Shown here one piece after another: positions 1-10,713 of a stretch of DNA of 64,000 bases. Position 1 is the stretch's first letter. Each line of letters opens with the position of its first letter. The notes under the pieces were generated by a model. That model did no database searches and had not been told where the DNA came from. It worked only from the letters and a program-made list of their open reading frames with translations. Source of the stretch: Alopecurus myosuroides (lineage: Eukaryota; Streptophyta; Magnoliopsida; Poales; Poaceae); the NCBI GenBank assembly GCA_028641055.1, contig CM054057.1, forward strand, positions 404,726,814 through 404,790,813, written 5' to 3'. The position numbers were made by a program, and so were the translations under genes.

Positions 1-470
1 GGTGCGGGTGGGCTTCTGGTAGGCCTTCTGGAGTCTTCCAAGGGTGCCTCTTCTTGGGCCTTGACATTGGGCCTGAGAGGGGGTGTCCTTACCCGCAGGG
101 TCCAAGATCTATGTCTTCGTCACTCAATGACACCATAATCTCTCAAGGAGCCAAGAAAGGAAAGGAAGGGCTTGGCTTCGTTGCCAAGTCAAAGAAGAAA
201 ACCAAGAATGTCACCTCTTCCTTTCGGAATGTTGCCTTTGTGAAAGAGGGAGAGGTGAACAAGGAGAAGGATACCAACGCCGTGGTGGGTTATGATACCT
301 CTAGGGAGAGCATCACTCACAACGACTTTGCCGGAAAATATAACCCCTCTTATGTTCTTATGAAATCTAGAGATGGTCATGTTTATGCTAAATACGTTGG
401 TACTTCTTATGGTGATGATTATCATTGGACTATTTGGGTTCCTAAGACCCTTGTTACTAACAAAAGATGA
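1..470 (+). pseudogene. Copia A gag, C-terminal end
   Basis: The reading frame ends at TGA 468-470 and has no zinc knuckle in the visible part. Its last 40 codons (…YAKYVGTSYG…TIWVPKTLV…) match the end of the gag frame in Copia B (…QAKYVG…TIWVPKTLV…, ending 29643), which identifies it. It would be the C-terminal tail of the capsid polyprotein. In this element the protease follows in the same frame, separated by the TGA and a TAG at 513-515. The N-terminal part is outside the window or disrupted. Confidence 0.7.
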
Positions 471-515
471 CCCATTGAAGGATGGTACCTAAATCAAGAA
501 ATTCATCTCTTGTAG

Positions 516-1823
516 GGAAATGCTTCCGGCTCGGGTAGATGGACGGTGGATAGTGGTGCATCCCAACATATGACCGGAAGCAATGACGCAATGAGCAATA
601 TTGAACCTCCATTACCTCATATCAATTGCGTCACTATTGGTGACAATTCCAAACTTAAGGTATTGTCACGAGGCAAGGTGGCTATCTCAAATGATGTATC
701 AATTGAGAATGTTCTCCTTCTTGAGTCCCTTGGTTATAACTTGATGTCCGTTCTTCAACTTGCAAATTGTGGTTATACCTCTTTCTTTAATAAAGAGAAT
801 GTGATTGTGACTTGGGAAACAACTCTTAAAGTAGCCTTTGTTGGGTTTGTCGAGAACAACATGTATGTAGTGGAGTTCTCTAAAGGAGACACGTGTGCCG
901 CAACATGCCTAATGGCTAAAGTTGATGTGGGGTGGCTTTGGCATTGCCGGTTAGCCCACACAAATATGAGAATGTTGCATGACCTTCAAAGTGGAAATCA
1001 TGTTCTAGGACTAACCAAAGCTAAGTTTGCTAAATATCGTGTGTGTAGTTCTTGCGCCTTTGGAAAACAACATGGAGAACTCCACCCAACCAAGACTAAT
1101 ATCTCCACCACAAGAATTCTTGAGCTCATTCACTAAGATCTCTTTGGTCCACTATCTTATGATAGTCTCGGAGGAAAGAAGTATTGCTTGGTGATTGTGG
1201 ATTATTATTCAAGATATTGTTGGGTGTATTTCTTCAAGAGGAAGAGTGAGACTCAAAAGAGAGTCATCGAGTTTATCACACTAGTGGAGCGCCAACACAA
1301 TGCTTCCATATTGGCCATCCATAGTGATAATGGTACGGAGTTCAAGAACTATACCGTTGAGGGGTTTCTTAGTGAAGAGGGCATTGCTCACCAATACTCC
1401 TCTCCCTACACCCCTCAACAAAATGGTGTTGCGGAAAGGAAGAACTGGACTTTGATGGATGCGGCTAGGACAATGATTGCGGAGTTCTTTTCTCCTTATA
1501 AATTTTGGGACGAAGCCGTCTCCACCGCTTGTCATGTTACCAACCGGTTATATCTCCGCAAGATCTTAAACAATACTCCCTATGATATTCTCACGGGCAG
1601 GAAACCGGACGTATCTTACTTCAAGGTCTTTTGTTGCAAGTGCTTCATTCGCAAGAAAGGTAAACGTTTGTCAAAATTTGAGACCAAATCTTATGAGGGT
1701 GTTTTTGTTGGCTATGCCAAAAATGCTCACGCCTATAGAGTCTACAAGAAGTCCACCGGACAAGTTGAAGAAGCTATAGACGTGGTGTTTGATGAGGATA
1801 ACGGCTCCCAAGGGGGCGTATAG
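516..1823 (+). pseudogene. Copia A pol: protease, GAG-pre-integrase and integrase
   Basis: The frame opens with a retropepsin active site DSGASQHMTG (Asp codon at 549-551). Next comes a GAG-pre-integrase/HHCC region (HCRLAHTNM… with CSSC) at about 930-1080. The integrase core follows, with SDNGTEF at about 1324 and the glutamate in NGVAERKN at about 1424. A TAA at 1134-1136 interrupts the frame just where the first catalytic Asp region (DLFGP) begins; translation continues in the same frame on the other side. The integrase C-terminal region with the usual FVGY motif lies at about 1700. The frame closes at TAG 1821-1823. Protease would cut Gag-Pol and integrase would insert cDNA; this copy cannot make a full protein. 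Confidence 0.9.
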
Positions 1824-3324
1824 ATCATGGTGTTGTAGGAGATGCAATTCCTCCCATCGTCATAAGAAGAATGGGGATTAGTGAAATAATTCTCATTGAG
1901 GGTTACCGGATGACGGAGGGAGAAGGACTATGCCCCACTCAAGTGGAGCCATTGACTACACCCATTGATACACAAGCTACCCAACAAGATGCACCAAGCC
2001 CTCAAGCTAATGATCAAGGTCAAGTAAGTAATCAAGGCCAAGATAATGATCAAGGCCAAACTTCTCATCAAAGTCATGATCAAAGTCCCATCATTGTTGA
2101 GAGAGCTCAACCTAGTGGTGATCCTTCACCAACTAATGATCAAGGCCAAGATGAAGATGGACATTCTCCGATGAAGAAGGTGATTCTCAAGCAATATGCA
2201 AAGAATCTTTGGAGGAGATACTAGCTCGTAGAGCAAAGAGAAGGCTAGAGAATCTTGAACGAGCGGGACACACAGAGGACAAGATACTTGGACAAGTTCG
2301 TGGAAGGGTTGTCACTAGGAAGCAATTGGCGGATTTTACCAAGGATCATGCTTTTGTCTCTTTCATTGAACCCAAGAAGGTTTATGAAGCTCTCGAAGAT
2401 CAAGAATGGCTTGAAGCCATGCATGATGAACTCAATAACTTCGAGCGCAAAAAAGTGTGGAAGTTAGCGCCAAGACCCAAGGATTGCAAGAATGTTATTG
2501 GCACCAAATGGGTGTTCAAGAACAAGCAAGACAAAGATGGTATCTTCATTAGCAACAAGGCAAGATTGATGGATCAAGGGTTTTCTCAAGTCGAAGGTGT
2601 TGATTTCGGTGAAACCTTTGCCCCCATAGCTCGTCTTGAATCCATTCACATCTTACTTGCTTATGCATCTCATAATAATTTTAAGTTGCAACAAATGGAT
2701 GTTAAGAGTGCTTTTCTAAATGGTCCCATTAGCGAGTTAGTATATGTTAAGCAACCTCCGGGTTTCGAGGATCCCAACCACCCCGATTATGTCTACAAAC
2801 TCGATAGGGCACTCTATGGACTTAAACAAGCTCCACGTGCGTGGTACGAGTACCTTAAAGAGTTTCTAGTGGATCGTGGGTTTAATGTTGGTTTAATCGA
2901 TCCAACCCTCTTTACCAAGACGGTTGGAGGTGACTTATTCATATGCCAACTCTATGTGTATGACATCATTTTTTGGTCTACTAACACTTTGTTCAATGAA
3001 GAGTTTTGCAAGCTTATGACCGATAGGTTTGAGATGTCTATGATGGGAGAATTGGAGTTTTTCCTCGGCTTTGAAGTGAATCAATATCATGAAGGAACTT
3101 TCATCAAGCAAGCCAAATACACTCAAGACATGCTCAAGAGATTTAATATGCATGATGCCAAGCCTATGAAGACTCCCATGTCCACAACCCTTGACTTGAA
3201 ACCCTACCCCAACGGTAAAGAGGTAGATCAAAAGGTATACCGCTCCATGATTGGCTCTTTGCTCTACCTTTGTGCATCTAGACCGGATATCATGTATAGT
3301 GTAGGTAAATGTGCAAGGTTTTAA
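1824..3324 (+). pseudogene. Copia A pol: linker and reverse transcriptase
   Basis: A Gln/Asp-rich linker (about 1871-2210, several DQGQ repeats) leads through a frameshift near 2209 into the RT domain (RVT_2). Landmarks are [55 protein letters not shown] and [18 protein letters not shown]. The catalytic YVDD box is YVYD here: the first Asp is Tyr (TAT at 2959-2961), which should abolish polymerase activity. The RNA-binding segment NKARLVAQG reads NKARLMDQG. The frame stops at TAA 3322-3324, before RNase H. Homology is certain; function is lost. Confidence 0.92.
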
Positions 3325-3940
3325 GCCTCTCCGAGGCAAAGTCATTTGGAAGCGGTGAAATGAATCTTTCGATATTTAGTTCATACCCCAAATTTTGGTC
3401 TTTGGTATCCCAAGGGTTCAAGTTTTTAGATCATCGGGTATTCGGATGCGGATTATGCGGGAGAGAAGACGGATAGGAAGTCCACATCCAGGGGTTGCCA
3501 ATTCCTTGGCCGCTCCTTAGTATGTTGGTATTCAAAGAAGCAAAACTGCATTGCTCTCTCCACCACCGAGGCCGAGTATATCTCCGCGGCAAGTTGTTGT
3601 GCCCAATTGCGGAGTTCATGTTGAGATCCACTAGAAACTGCATTGCTCTCTCCAAGACGAAGCAAAACTGCATTGCTCTCTCCAAAACTGCATTCCTTGG
3701 CGCTCCTTAGTATGTTGGTCTTCAAAGAAACAAAACTACATTGCTCTCTCCAAGACGAAGCACATTGAGATCCGTCATCATTTTATTCGGGATCATGTTG
3801 AGAAGGGTGATATTGATCTCTCATATGTATCCACCAAGGATCAACTTGCCGATATCTTCACGAAGGCCCTTGATGAACCAAGATTTCGAGCTTTGAGGAA
3901 TGAACTAAATGTCATCGATTCCTCCAACTTCACTTGAAAC
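3325..3940 (+). pseudogene. Copia A RNase H relic
   Basis: Stop-riddled translation still shows the RNase H/tether order: [44 protein letters not shown], then a fragment of the C-terminal [14 protein letters not shown] and LADIFTKAL regions. Between about 3630 and 3760 the central part is replaced by short repeated blocks (see separate entry), so the segment between the DEDD-type residues is scrambled. The final [11 protein letters not shown] tail ends near 3937. Confidence 0.8.
3549..3760 (+). repeat. Micro-duplications in the RNase H relic
   Basis: The motif GCATTGCTCTCTCCA(C/A) occurs at about 3549, 3641, 3670 and, as ACATTGCTCTCTCCA, at about 3740. CTCCTTAGTATGTTGGT also occurs twice (about 3514 and 3703). 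The blocks are partial copies of the same coding segment, so this is local duplication and rearrangement rather than a satellite. Confidence 0.75.
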
Positions 3941-4762
3941 CTTGCATATGTACTTTCATTATAGGTGTTATTAGGTTTGGATGTAGGCATGGACATAGGG
4001 GGAGCATCACTCAACTCATGAGTATACACTACTCTTATAATGCAAAAATCAATTCATCATTGCATATCTAGTCAATTTGTGAATCATTGTGCTTAATTGT
4101 GAGTAGTACTCTTGGACCCAAGATACATCTTCGCGGTGCGAAAGTACACACTTAAACATGGTGGCTCCGGCCACCGACCTCCTACTCTCGGAGTTGTTTT
4201 TATATTGGCTCTTTCACGCACATACTATTCACCCTTGACAACTTGTGCGGGTTCGGCTTTTTGCATCTTGCAAACCCCCATCGAGTAATGTCTCTCGTAT
4301 GACAGTTACAATCTTCCAACCCAAGCTTCCTTTGCCCAAAAGACTATTCCTATCCGAATGCTCTCGTTTTTCTGGTCTTGGCGCGCGAAAACTAGGTCGA
4401 GCGGAGGCTAGGTGAAACCACCAGAGGCTCCGCTGCGCTTGTCCACCGGAGCCCACCGGTACCTCCGCTGGTGCGAAATTCGCCCAGCGGATCTGTACTG
4501 CGCACGCGCTCTGTGGCCAGGGGGCGAAACCTCCGGTGACACCACCGGAGGCTCCGCCAGCTGCGGTTCTGCGGGATAAAGGCTACGGCGAGCGGTTCAA
4601 CAAGATCTTAGATCTTATTTCCCCCCACTCGCCCTCCCTCTTCCTCCTCCAAACCGCCGCCGCCTCCTAGGTCTCCGCCACCGGGAAGAGTGCTCCACCG
4701 CCGGGAGGCCCTCCTCCTTGTCGTGGACCGCTCCGGGATCTTCTTCCTCCTCACCTTCCACC
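3941..4762 (+). promoter_or_regulatory. Copia A spacer between pol and ORF2; candidate internal promoter
   Basis: Noncoding. It starts with a PPT-like tract (AGGGGGAG, 3997-4004). A block at about 4110-4200 is shared with Copia B (ACATGGTGGC…GGCCACC). From about 4415 to 4570 there are imperfect palindromic repeats built on CCGGAGG/CCTCCGG, also abundant in this element's LTR. A weak TATA-like box, GATAAA, lies at 4575-4580, about 185 bp upstream of the ORF2 ATG. A pyrimidine-rich leader follows. The promoter role is inferred by analogy with Copia B, where the TATA box is clear. Confidence 0.45.
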
Positions 4763-6580
4763 ATGGATGCGGGTATGTATGCTCTCTCTCTCTCTCTCCC
4801 ATCTAGTTGATGGATGGGGAAGCACTAGGAGCCACATGTTCTTCACATCTAGATGCGTGGATTTAGGTTTTGGAGTAGGAACTCACGAGTACGAACCCTA
4901 GAAACCTAGATTGTGAGTATTAGGCTTGAATCACTTTGGTTCTTAGGGTGGATTTGTTCATGTGCCCTACCCCTTGTCATTCATCCCTAATTTTCTTCAT
5001 ATCTTTGTTTCTCGGATTTGTGTGTCACATAAACTTGAGCATTACCTCTTATTCATGCTTTTCTTGCTATCTCTCTTTCATAGATGCCTCCGGTTCCAAG
5101 GGCAAGGGCAAGGGCAGTCGCACTAAGAGCGTGGCTAGTCGCAAGGCTCCAAGAGTTGATGAAATCGAGAAAACATTGGACCATCTCAGCCCAAGCGCAA
5201 GACGAGATTCCCGGCTCCCGAGAAGACTTTGCCTCGCAAGGAGAAATCGGCCTCTCAAGTGTCCGAGGGAGTGTTCTTGGCGCATCGTCGCGAGAACCCT
5301 TATACTATTGAACGCAACCGCTTGATGCCACGGGTAAGGATCTTCGATTCCACACCGTGTTTCAAAGCCAAATTTATCATGAGATTTTGATGAGGAAGTC
5401 CAAGGAGAATGTTTCTCCTCAACATGCCATCAATTTTGGTCATATGGAGAGGAAGCCCGAGTATTTTGGAGAAGCACTAGATATTGTTGATGCATTTGGC
5501 CTTGCTCCCATTATGCAAGTCCAGCCACATTATGATGAGGGATTGGTCTTTGAGTTCTTGGCCACGGTGCACCTCGCCAACGAAACAGAGTGTCATCTTA
5601 TCTGGATGACCAAGGGACAGCAGCTCACTATCAAGTGGTCCGAGGTTGGAGTCCTTCTTGGCGGATACCCGGATCATGGACCCTTTGCCGGTGGCCCGGA
5701 GTTTGACAAGGGTTGGTTCCGTGTTCATGCTTCCAATGCTCAATCACTCGCCAAGGATCAACTCACTCCTCTTTATCACTGGAAGAAGTTCGCAGTTGGA
5801 TTTGTCAAGGGCCTCTATCCCACTTATGATATTATACTCCGCATCTATCGTGAGATCATGAACCCAAAGGCGGGGAACATTGATGAGATCCAAGGCTTCC
5901 TCAAGAACCTCATGCTTCTTACTCATGAGAAGCGGCTCTCCGGTCTGACTCAGAAGCTTGATGCGCTCGATTATCTGTGGAATGAGTTGTGGCATGTCAT
6001 CATACAGAGGAAGAATGCTTGCTTTGGGCCTTTCATCATGAAGATCATCTTGAAAGTGTGGGAGAACAAGTTCTCGGAAGATCCTCTCGATGATGCTAAT
6101 TGGATCCCACATATGGAGAAAAGGCTTCTCATCAAGGACCACACCGAGCCTATTGTGCATCCCACCCCTGCTTCTCGCAAAGGCAAGGCCAAGCCACGGG
6201 TCATCATTGATGAGGAAGACAAAGAAGAGGAAGTTGGTCCATCTCGTCCTCCTCCCTCTGACGGTGCCTTCACGTGGATGGTCAGGGATCTCAAGAAAGT
6301 GTTCCGAGTGAACAAGAAGGTCGAGCAACACCAATGGGAACGTCACTATGACAAGGAGCTTAAGCACCGCAAGGCAGCAAAGGCCGAGAGACAGCTTCGT
6401 CGTGATGGTGGAGAATCTGTGGAGTCCTCGAGAGAAGATAGCATTACTGACTGGGACGCGTGGCAAGCCAAGGATTCCAAGGGGAAGATCATCGAGTGGT
6501 ACGATGAGGAACCTAGAGAAGAGGTCACCAGCTCTCGCCGCCGCGCCCGTCCTCCGAGCTTGGATAACTCCTCCGAGTGA
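4763..6580 (+). pseudogene. Copia A ORF2: extra protein downstream of pol, with a 5' intron
   Basis: Exon 1 is only 10 bp (4763-4772, Met-Asp-Ala plus one base). The donor is GTATGT at 4773. The intron ends …CTTTCATAG at 5083 and exon 2 starts at 5084. The splice keeps frame into a Lys/Ser/Gly-rich stretch (SGSKGKGKGSRTKS). Frameshifts near 5200-5220 and 5340-5360 break the frame; the main block runs in one frame from 5357 to TGA 6578-6580. It contains a globular region (…VFEFLATVHL…, …LGGYPDHGPF…), then a charged low-complexity tail with a helical KELKHRKAAKAERQ segment. No transmembrane helix or signal peptide is visible. It resembles plant transposon-associated proteins of the PF20167 (putative plant transposon protein) kind, from memory only. 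In SIRE-lineage elements this slot is often called env-like; nothing here supports an envelope function. Confidence 0.7.
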
Positions 6581-6970
6581 TCCTTGGGACGTTAGCATCG
6601 GTCTCCTCCCTCTTTTGGTATCTTGATGCCGAAGGGGGAGATATATCTACTTAGGAACCGGCATTTTCATGGGTTCTCTCTCAAGCCATGTTTTCGATTT
6701 GCCTCTTATGCTTGAGAGAGTTGGCTATTTGGAAACTCGTTTGTTTAATTATTGTGCGTTGTGAACCTCATTATGCATTATGTGAGCGTGTGAACTTAGT
6801 ACCTTAATTTTATCACTTGTTATGTGCTCACTGTTATATGTGTTTAGCTCTATATTGTTGAATTCTCTCAACATGAAGGGAGCATATCTCTAGGGGTAGA
6901 TCCTTCCATGTTGTATGTGTTATAATTATGCAAATAGGATGTTGTCATCAATTACCAAAAAGGGGGAGAA
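6581..6970 (+). other. Copia A ORF2 3' region and polypurine tract
   Basis: Noncoding sequence between ORF2 and the 3' LTR. It has a PPT-like AGGGGGAG at 6633-6640. The true polypurine tract AAAAAGGGGGAGAA (6957-6970) directly abuts the LTR start at 6971; it primes plus-strand DNA synthesis in LTR elements. Confidence 0.75.
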
Positions 6971-7164
6971 TGAAAGATCATCTTCCGTTTTGATAATTAA
7001 TGACAACATAACTATTGGACTAATGTCTATTTGAGAGTACTTGCAGGTCCTATTTGATATATATGAAAATGCCCAGGTTCATCAAGTATACAATCTCTAT
7101 GGGTTGCAAAAATGTTTCAAATGGAAAGACCTCGAAGAAAAAAAGCTGGGGTGCCATTTTTGCA

Positions 7165-7570
7165 AGAAGCGGAGGCTCCGGTGAAACCACCGGAACCTCC
7201 GCCCCATGCATTTCCCAGCTCATCCAGGCGCTGGCCTCTGGTGGAGGATCCGGTGGAACCTACGCTAAAAACACCTTCGGGTGCATAAGAGCGGAGGCTC
7301 CAGCGGAGCCTCTGGTGTACTTCGGTGGGCGGAGCCTCCGTTGAAACCACCGGAGCCTCTGCTGGCTCCACTGCCCCACTGTGGGACTAGCCACCGGTGT
7401 GGCCTCCGCCAAAACTCCCTTCGGGTGCATAAGAGTGGAGGCTGCAACGGAGCCTCCAGTGGGTGGAACCTCCGCCAAAGCCACCGGAGCCTCCGCCCTG
7501 CAGGATCCAGTTTGAAGAAAATGAGCTGCGCGTGTGTGCGTATGTGAAGACCACCGGAGCCTCCGGTCCT
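7165..7570 (+). repeat. Dispersed CCGGAGG/CCTCCGG palindromic repeats in Copia A U3
   Basis: At least ten imperfect copies of GGAGGCTCCGGTG / CACCGGAGCCTCCG are packed in about 400 bp, interspersed with TTCGGGTGCATAAGAG, which occurs twice (about 7276 and 7422). They lie just upstream of the TATA-like TATTTAAA (7606-7613), where LTR enhancers are expected. Confidence 0.75.
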
Positions 7571-7605
7571 GCGTGGACTGCACAACAACCACTTGGGGGA
7601 AGGGG

Positions 7606-7613
7606 TATTTAAA
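7606..7613 (+). promoter_or_regulatory. TATA-like box in Copia A LTR
   Basis: TATTTAAA lies between the U3 repeats and a leader-like region. Its position matches the TATAAATA box in the Copia B LTR (26256-26263). Confidence 0.5.
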
Positions 7614-8291
7614 GCCTTCCCCTACCTCATAAATGTTCAAGCTTTTCCCATTCTCTCTTCTAGCCATTAATGAAAGCTTCAACCTCCTAGATCTCCCTCT
7701 CCAACCACCCAAACACTCCGAAACTTTGTGGAGAGCTAGAGGAGACCTAGATCTGTGATTCCACCAAAGAAATTTCAAATCCATCCACCACAACCTAGTA
7801 GATCTAGAATACTACTTGAGGCTTAGAAACCTTAGTAGATCTTGTGGTTGTAGCTTCCACCTTGTTGCAAGAAGCTTCGGATCCGTTGAGAGCCTCCATC
7901 CATCTTGTGGAGTGTCCTCAACCTTGTGTAAAGGTTTGGTCAATGCCTTCAAGTCGACCTCATAGTGGAAACGAGAGTCTCCCTCACCGGAGAAGCTCAA
8001 GGAGAATACGGAGCGCCTAGGTGGCTCCCCACCTCTCCAATGTAGACGTACTTCTCTTGAGAAGGAACTACGGGAACCATATCCTTGTCTCCTTGTTTAC
8101 ACTTGTGGTTTATCTTGTTGCCTTTCGTCTTATTTCCGTTGCGTATCTAATCTTGTATCACTTAGGTTGCTCAGCTAGTTACACATCTAGAGAACATTAT
8201 CTTATCTTGCTTAGCCATAACTAAAAGGAAAAGAAGAAAAATTGGTAGTCAACCTATTCACCCCCCTCTAGTTGACCATAGTGCACTTTCA

Positions 8292-9942
8292 CCGCTGCCT
8301 CCTCCGATATGTTTCCAACTGTGTTTATGAGCATAGTCCATCTCTGGATGTACTCGCGAGTTGTTTCACCACTTTTTTGTTTGCAGGCTCGCAGCTCTTC
8401 GATAGATGCGGGCCTCTTGTACGTTGCCTGGAATTTTTTCTCGAAGTCATAGGTGAGATCGTCCCAGGATATGTAGCACGCGCGTGGCCTGCCCTCGAGC
8501 CAGCTTCGGGTGACTCTAATGAGATGCCGGTTCAGGTATTGCATGGCTGTCACCTTGTTTACGTGTTGGCACTTGACCGCGGTCAAATAGTCTGACAACC
8601 AAGTTTTGGGTTCTTGGGAGTCATCATACTTCAGGACCTCCAAAGTTAGCTTGAACTTCTTGGGCATCTCCGCCTCGCGGTTGCTGTTACTAAAGCACGA
8701 CGCGCCAGAGGCTTCTTCATCAGAGGAGGATGATGAGTGTGCGAGGGTCCTTCGTGCGCTGGCCCTGTCGACCTTATTTTGGGAGATAACGCTTCGGGCA
8801 TCGTGTGCCGTCCGGTCGCGGCTCTCTGCTGCGATGTCGCGAGTACGGCGTTGGGGCGTGCTGCAGCGCCGCGGCTGTTTGTTGCGCCTTCTCGGTTCTT
8901 CCTCGTGGTGTCTCGAGCGACCGTCATGGCGTCGCGGGCTGTGGTCGTGGTGTCACAGGTTGTCATCGATATCTCGCGGGCTATTGTCGCAACGTCGTGC
9001 CTCCTTGCTCCGGTGGCGGTGAGGGGACTCCTCGTTCCTCCTTCTTGGTGACGCATTCTCGCGATGGCGAGGTGATTTGCCTGCTCGAGGCGCTGCAGTT
9101 CCCGGGGTCACCTTTTCTTGTGAGCTTGGACGGCAATCGCAGCTCCGGCCAGGCCCCGCCCCCTGATGGCTTGACGATGCTGTTCCACGCGAGGGTCGTT
9201 TACCGGCGGCTGGATCACCCGTAAATAGGTTGTGGCGGCCAGGACTGCTGCTGTGGGAGTTGTTGGGTGCACGTTGCCGTCCTCATTGATGCGCATGAAC
9301 GAGGACTCGATGATTCTGGAGATCTCGCTGAGGGAGTCTTGGTCCATGTGAGCGGTTTTTTAGGCGTGCTTTCCCTTCCTGAGAGGTTGTTCCCCCGTTG
9401 ACTCGTGGGTTCTAGACAACGCCGCTCTGCGTGCACTCGAGGCTTCTGCCGCGTGTCGAGCGCCCGACCGACGTTTATCACTTCCTTATTTTTCATCGAC
9501 CGGAAGTAGTGGTATGCTATCAGATCTTCATGGGAGGATCTGGCCTCTATCGGTTGGCTTGCTAGCACCACCCTTTTCGCCTTGACCCAGGTAGCCCGCG
9601 AGACTTGGATGGTATGCCTTGCCGTCGCGCTTGGCTCTGTTTTGGCGGGCTCTTCATCAGGCTCAGCCATGCAGACGTGGGCCAGATATGGCTCGTGAGT
9701 CATTGAGGCGGGTCAGTGGTCTCCGTCGAGATCGGCGGGTTCCTCAATGGCGATGGTGTGGAAGTCGAGCTTGTTGTGGTGGACCGAGCTGTAACTCGAC
9801 TCCGAACTGCAGTCAAAGTTATCGAGTGGCGAGTCATCGTGCTCGAGATGGATTCGGCGTCAGATCCGGCGTGCGCCGAAGTGTCGGGGAAGCGCACGAT
9901 TCCTTCCTTGGTGGCGCGGAAGTAGAGGTCACCGAACGTCAT
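8292..9942 (-). pseudogene. Gypsy gag relic (minus strand)
   Basis: The clearest part is 8292-8667: a Retrotrans_gag domain with WLSDYLTAVK, AMQYLNRHL, SWLEGRP, SWDDLTYDFEKKFQATYKRP and REYIQRWTMLI. Upstream on the minus strand, the N-terminal part is spread over several frames between 8667 and 9942 (…DQDSLSEISRIIESSFMRINEDG…), low in complexity and rich in Arg/Thr/Ala, so at least three frameshifts have occurred. Gag would form the particle. The domain is cut at 8291 by Copia A. Confidence 0.75.
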
Positions 9943-10110
9943 CCTGACGCCCTCCTAGAGGTCGCTGAATGCCGGGCGAGAAGCCTGCGAGTGGGGCGTG
10001 TTGATGAACGACCCGAAGCAGATTGGCTCCATAGGAGCCGAAGATTCTGAGCTCCAGTTGAAATTCGGTGCAGATGAAGCCGGACAAAGCCGTGGATCCA
10101 GCGCCTACCT

Positions 10111-10128
10111 TTCCCACAGACGGCGCCA
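10111..10128 (-). other. Primer binding site of the minus-strand gypsy element
   Basis: On the minus strand TGGCGCCGTCTGTGGGAA follows the LTR end by two bases (AT). This is a standard gypsy-type PBS position and sequence start (TGGCGCC). Confidence 0.75.
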
Positions 10129-10130
10129 AT

Positions 10131-10713
10131 TGTCGAATACTCATATCAACAAATCTCTCGGGTGATCCGGTAGGGTTTCAAGAATAGGAAACGATTAGGC
10201 GCTGGCGGACTCGACGGCTAACAGGGGGCACAATTTACCCAGGTTCGGGGCCCTCGTTGAGGTAAACCCCTTACTCCCGTTTGTTTGATTTTGTATTATG
10301 GTGTGAGATTACAATGGCGGGTGCTTAGTCGAGAAATTGGATCTCGAGAGGCCAAACCTATGGTGGCGTAGGGATTAGGTGTCCCCCCGGGTGGTTCTCC
10401 TAGCTTTTATATAGGAGGGTTTCCTTGCGTTCTTAGCGTGGTTTGCGAGCTGCGGCATGACAGCCGCCGCGACAGATGGATCTGCGACTTGATTATCACA
10501 AATACGGTGAAAGTTATCGAGAAAGACTCTAGACGATGGACTAAACTGGGTTGTGCTTTGGCGCGTACAAGAGGAGTATAGGCACAAGACATAAGACGAT
10601 GGCCTAAACTAGCCTGGGCTTCGGTTCATACAAGAGGATAGGCACAAGACGTGCGCTCAGTAACTATCTAGGTGAATTAGCATGTATACGTACTCACCCT
10701 ATTAATACGTACA
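10131..10713 (-). repeat. 5' LTR of the minus-strand gypsy element
   Basis: On the plus strand it begins TGTCGAATAC at 10131, the reverse complement of an LTR ending …GTATTCGACA. The internal text (CCCAGGTTCGGGGCC…) is typical of grass gypsy LTRs. A partial duplication near the far end (TACAAGAGGAGTATAGGCACAAGAC at about 10566 and a similar copy at about 10630) makes the outer boundary uncertain. Confidence 0.6.

Larger units (their letters stand above)
1..8291 (+). mobile_element. Copia A: SIRE/Maximus-like Ty1/copia element, 5' part outside window
   Basis: Domain order protease, GAG-pre-integrase, integrase, RT, RNase H is diagnostic of Ty1/copia. The long region after pol with an extra ORF and a 1.3-kb LTR fits the SIRE/Maximus lineage. 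The 3' LTR ends at 8291 and the next bases (CCGCT) should be half of the target duplication, but the other half lies outside the window. The element is dead: there is an in-frame stop in integrase, frameshifts before RT and in ORF2, and a replaced catalytic Asp in RT. It inserted into a minus-strand gypsy gag at 8292. The family name is inference from architecture. Confidence 0.9.
6971..8291 (+). repeat. Copia A 3' LTR
   Basis: It starts TGAAAGATCA directly after the polypurine tract and ends TGCACTTTCA at 8291, so the termini are TGAAAG…CTTTCA. Length is 1321 bp. The U3 part contains GGAGGCTCCGG-type repeats, followed by a TATA-like box at 7606-7613. The end CACCCCCCTCTAG…CTTTCA closely resembles the LTR end of Copia B, which confirms relatedness. 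Confidence 0.9.
8292..10713 (-). mobile_element. Minus-strand Ty3/gypsy element, truncated by Copia A
   Basis: Read on the minus strand: LTR (down to 10131), PBS TGGCGCCGTCTGTGGGAA (10128 to 10111), leader, degraded gag ending at 8292 where Copia A inserted. The rest (pol, 3' LTR) should lie left of Copia A, outside the window. This PBS type and gag style are common in Tat/Athila-like grass gypsy elements. The LTR's outer end was not fixed; 10713 is an estimate. Confidence 0.75.

Noticed and set aside
4608..4802. Minus-strand open frame rich in Gly/Arg/Glu
   Set aside because: It lies over the pyrimidine-rich leader and first exon of ORF2 on the other strand; the composition is a reflection of CT-rich DNA.
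4763..6580. Calling ORF2 an envelope gene
   Set aside because: Position suits the env-like slot of SIRE elements, but no signal peptide, transmembrane segment or fusion-type motif is visible.
5744..6598. Minus-strand open frame of 284 codons
   Set aside because: It is fully antisense to ORF2 of Copia A and has no recognised domain; a shadow frame.
7165..7570. CRISPR-like array from repeated GGAGGCTCCGG words
   Set aside because: Irregular spacing, imperfect copies, plant LTR context; these are U3 palindromic repeats.
9619..10050. Plus-strand open frame of 143 codons
   Set aside because: Arg/Ser-rich reading of antisense gypsy gag leader; no domain and it overlaps the minus-strand element.
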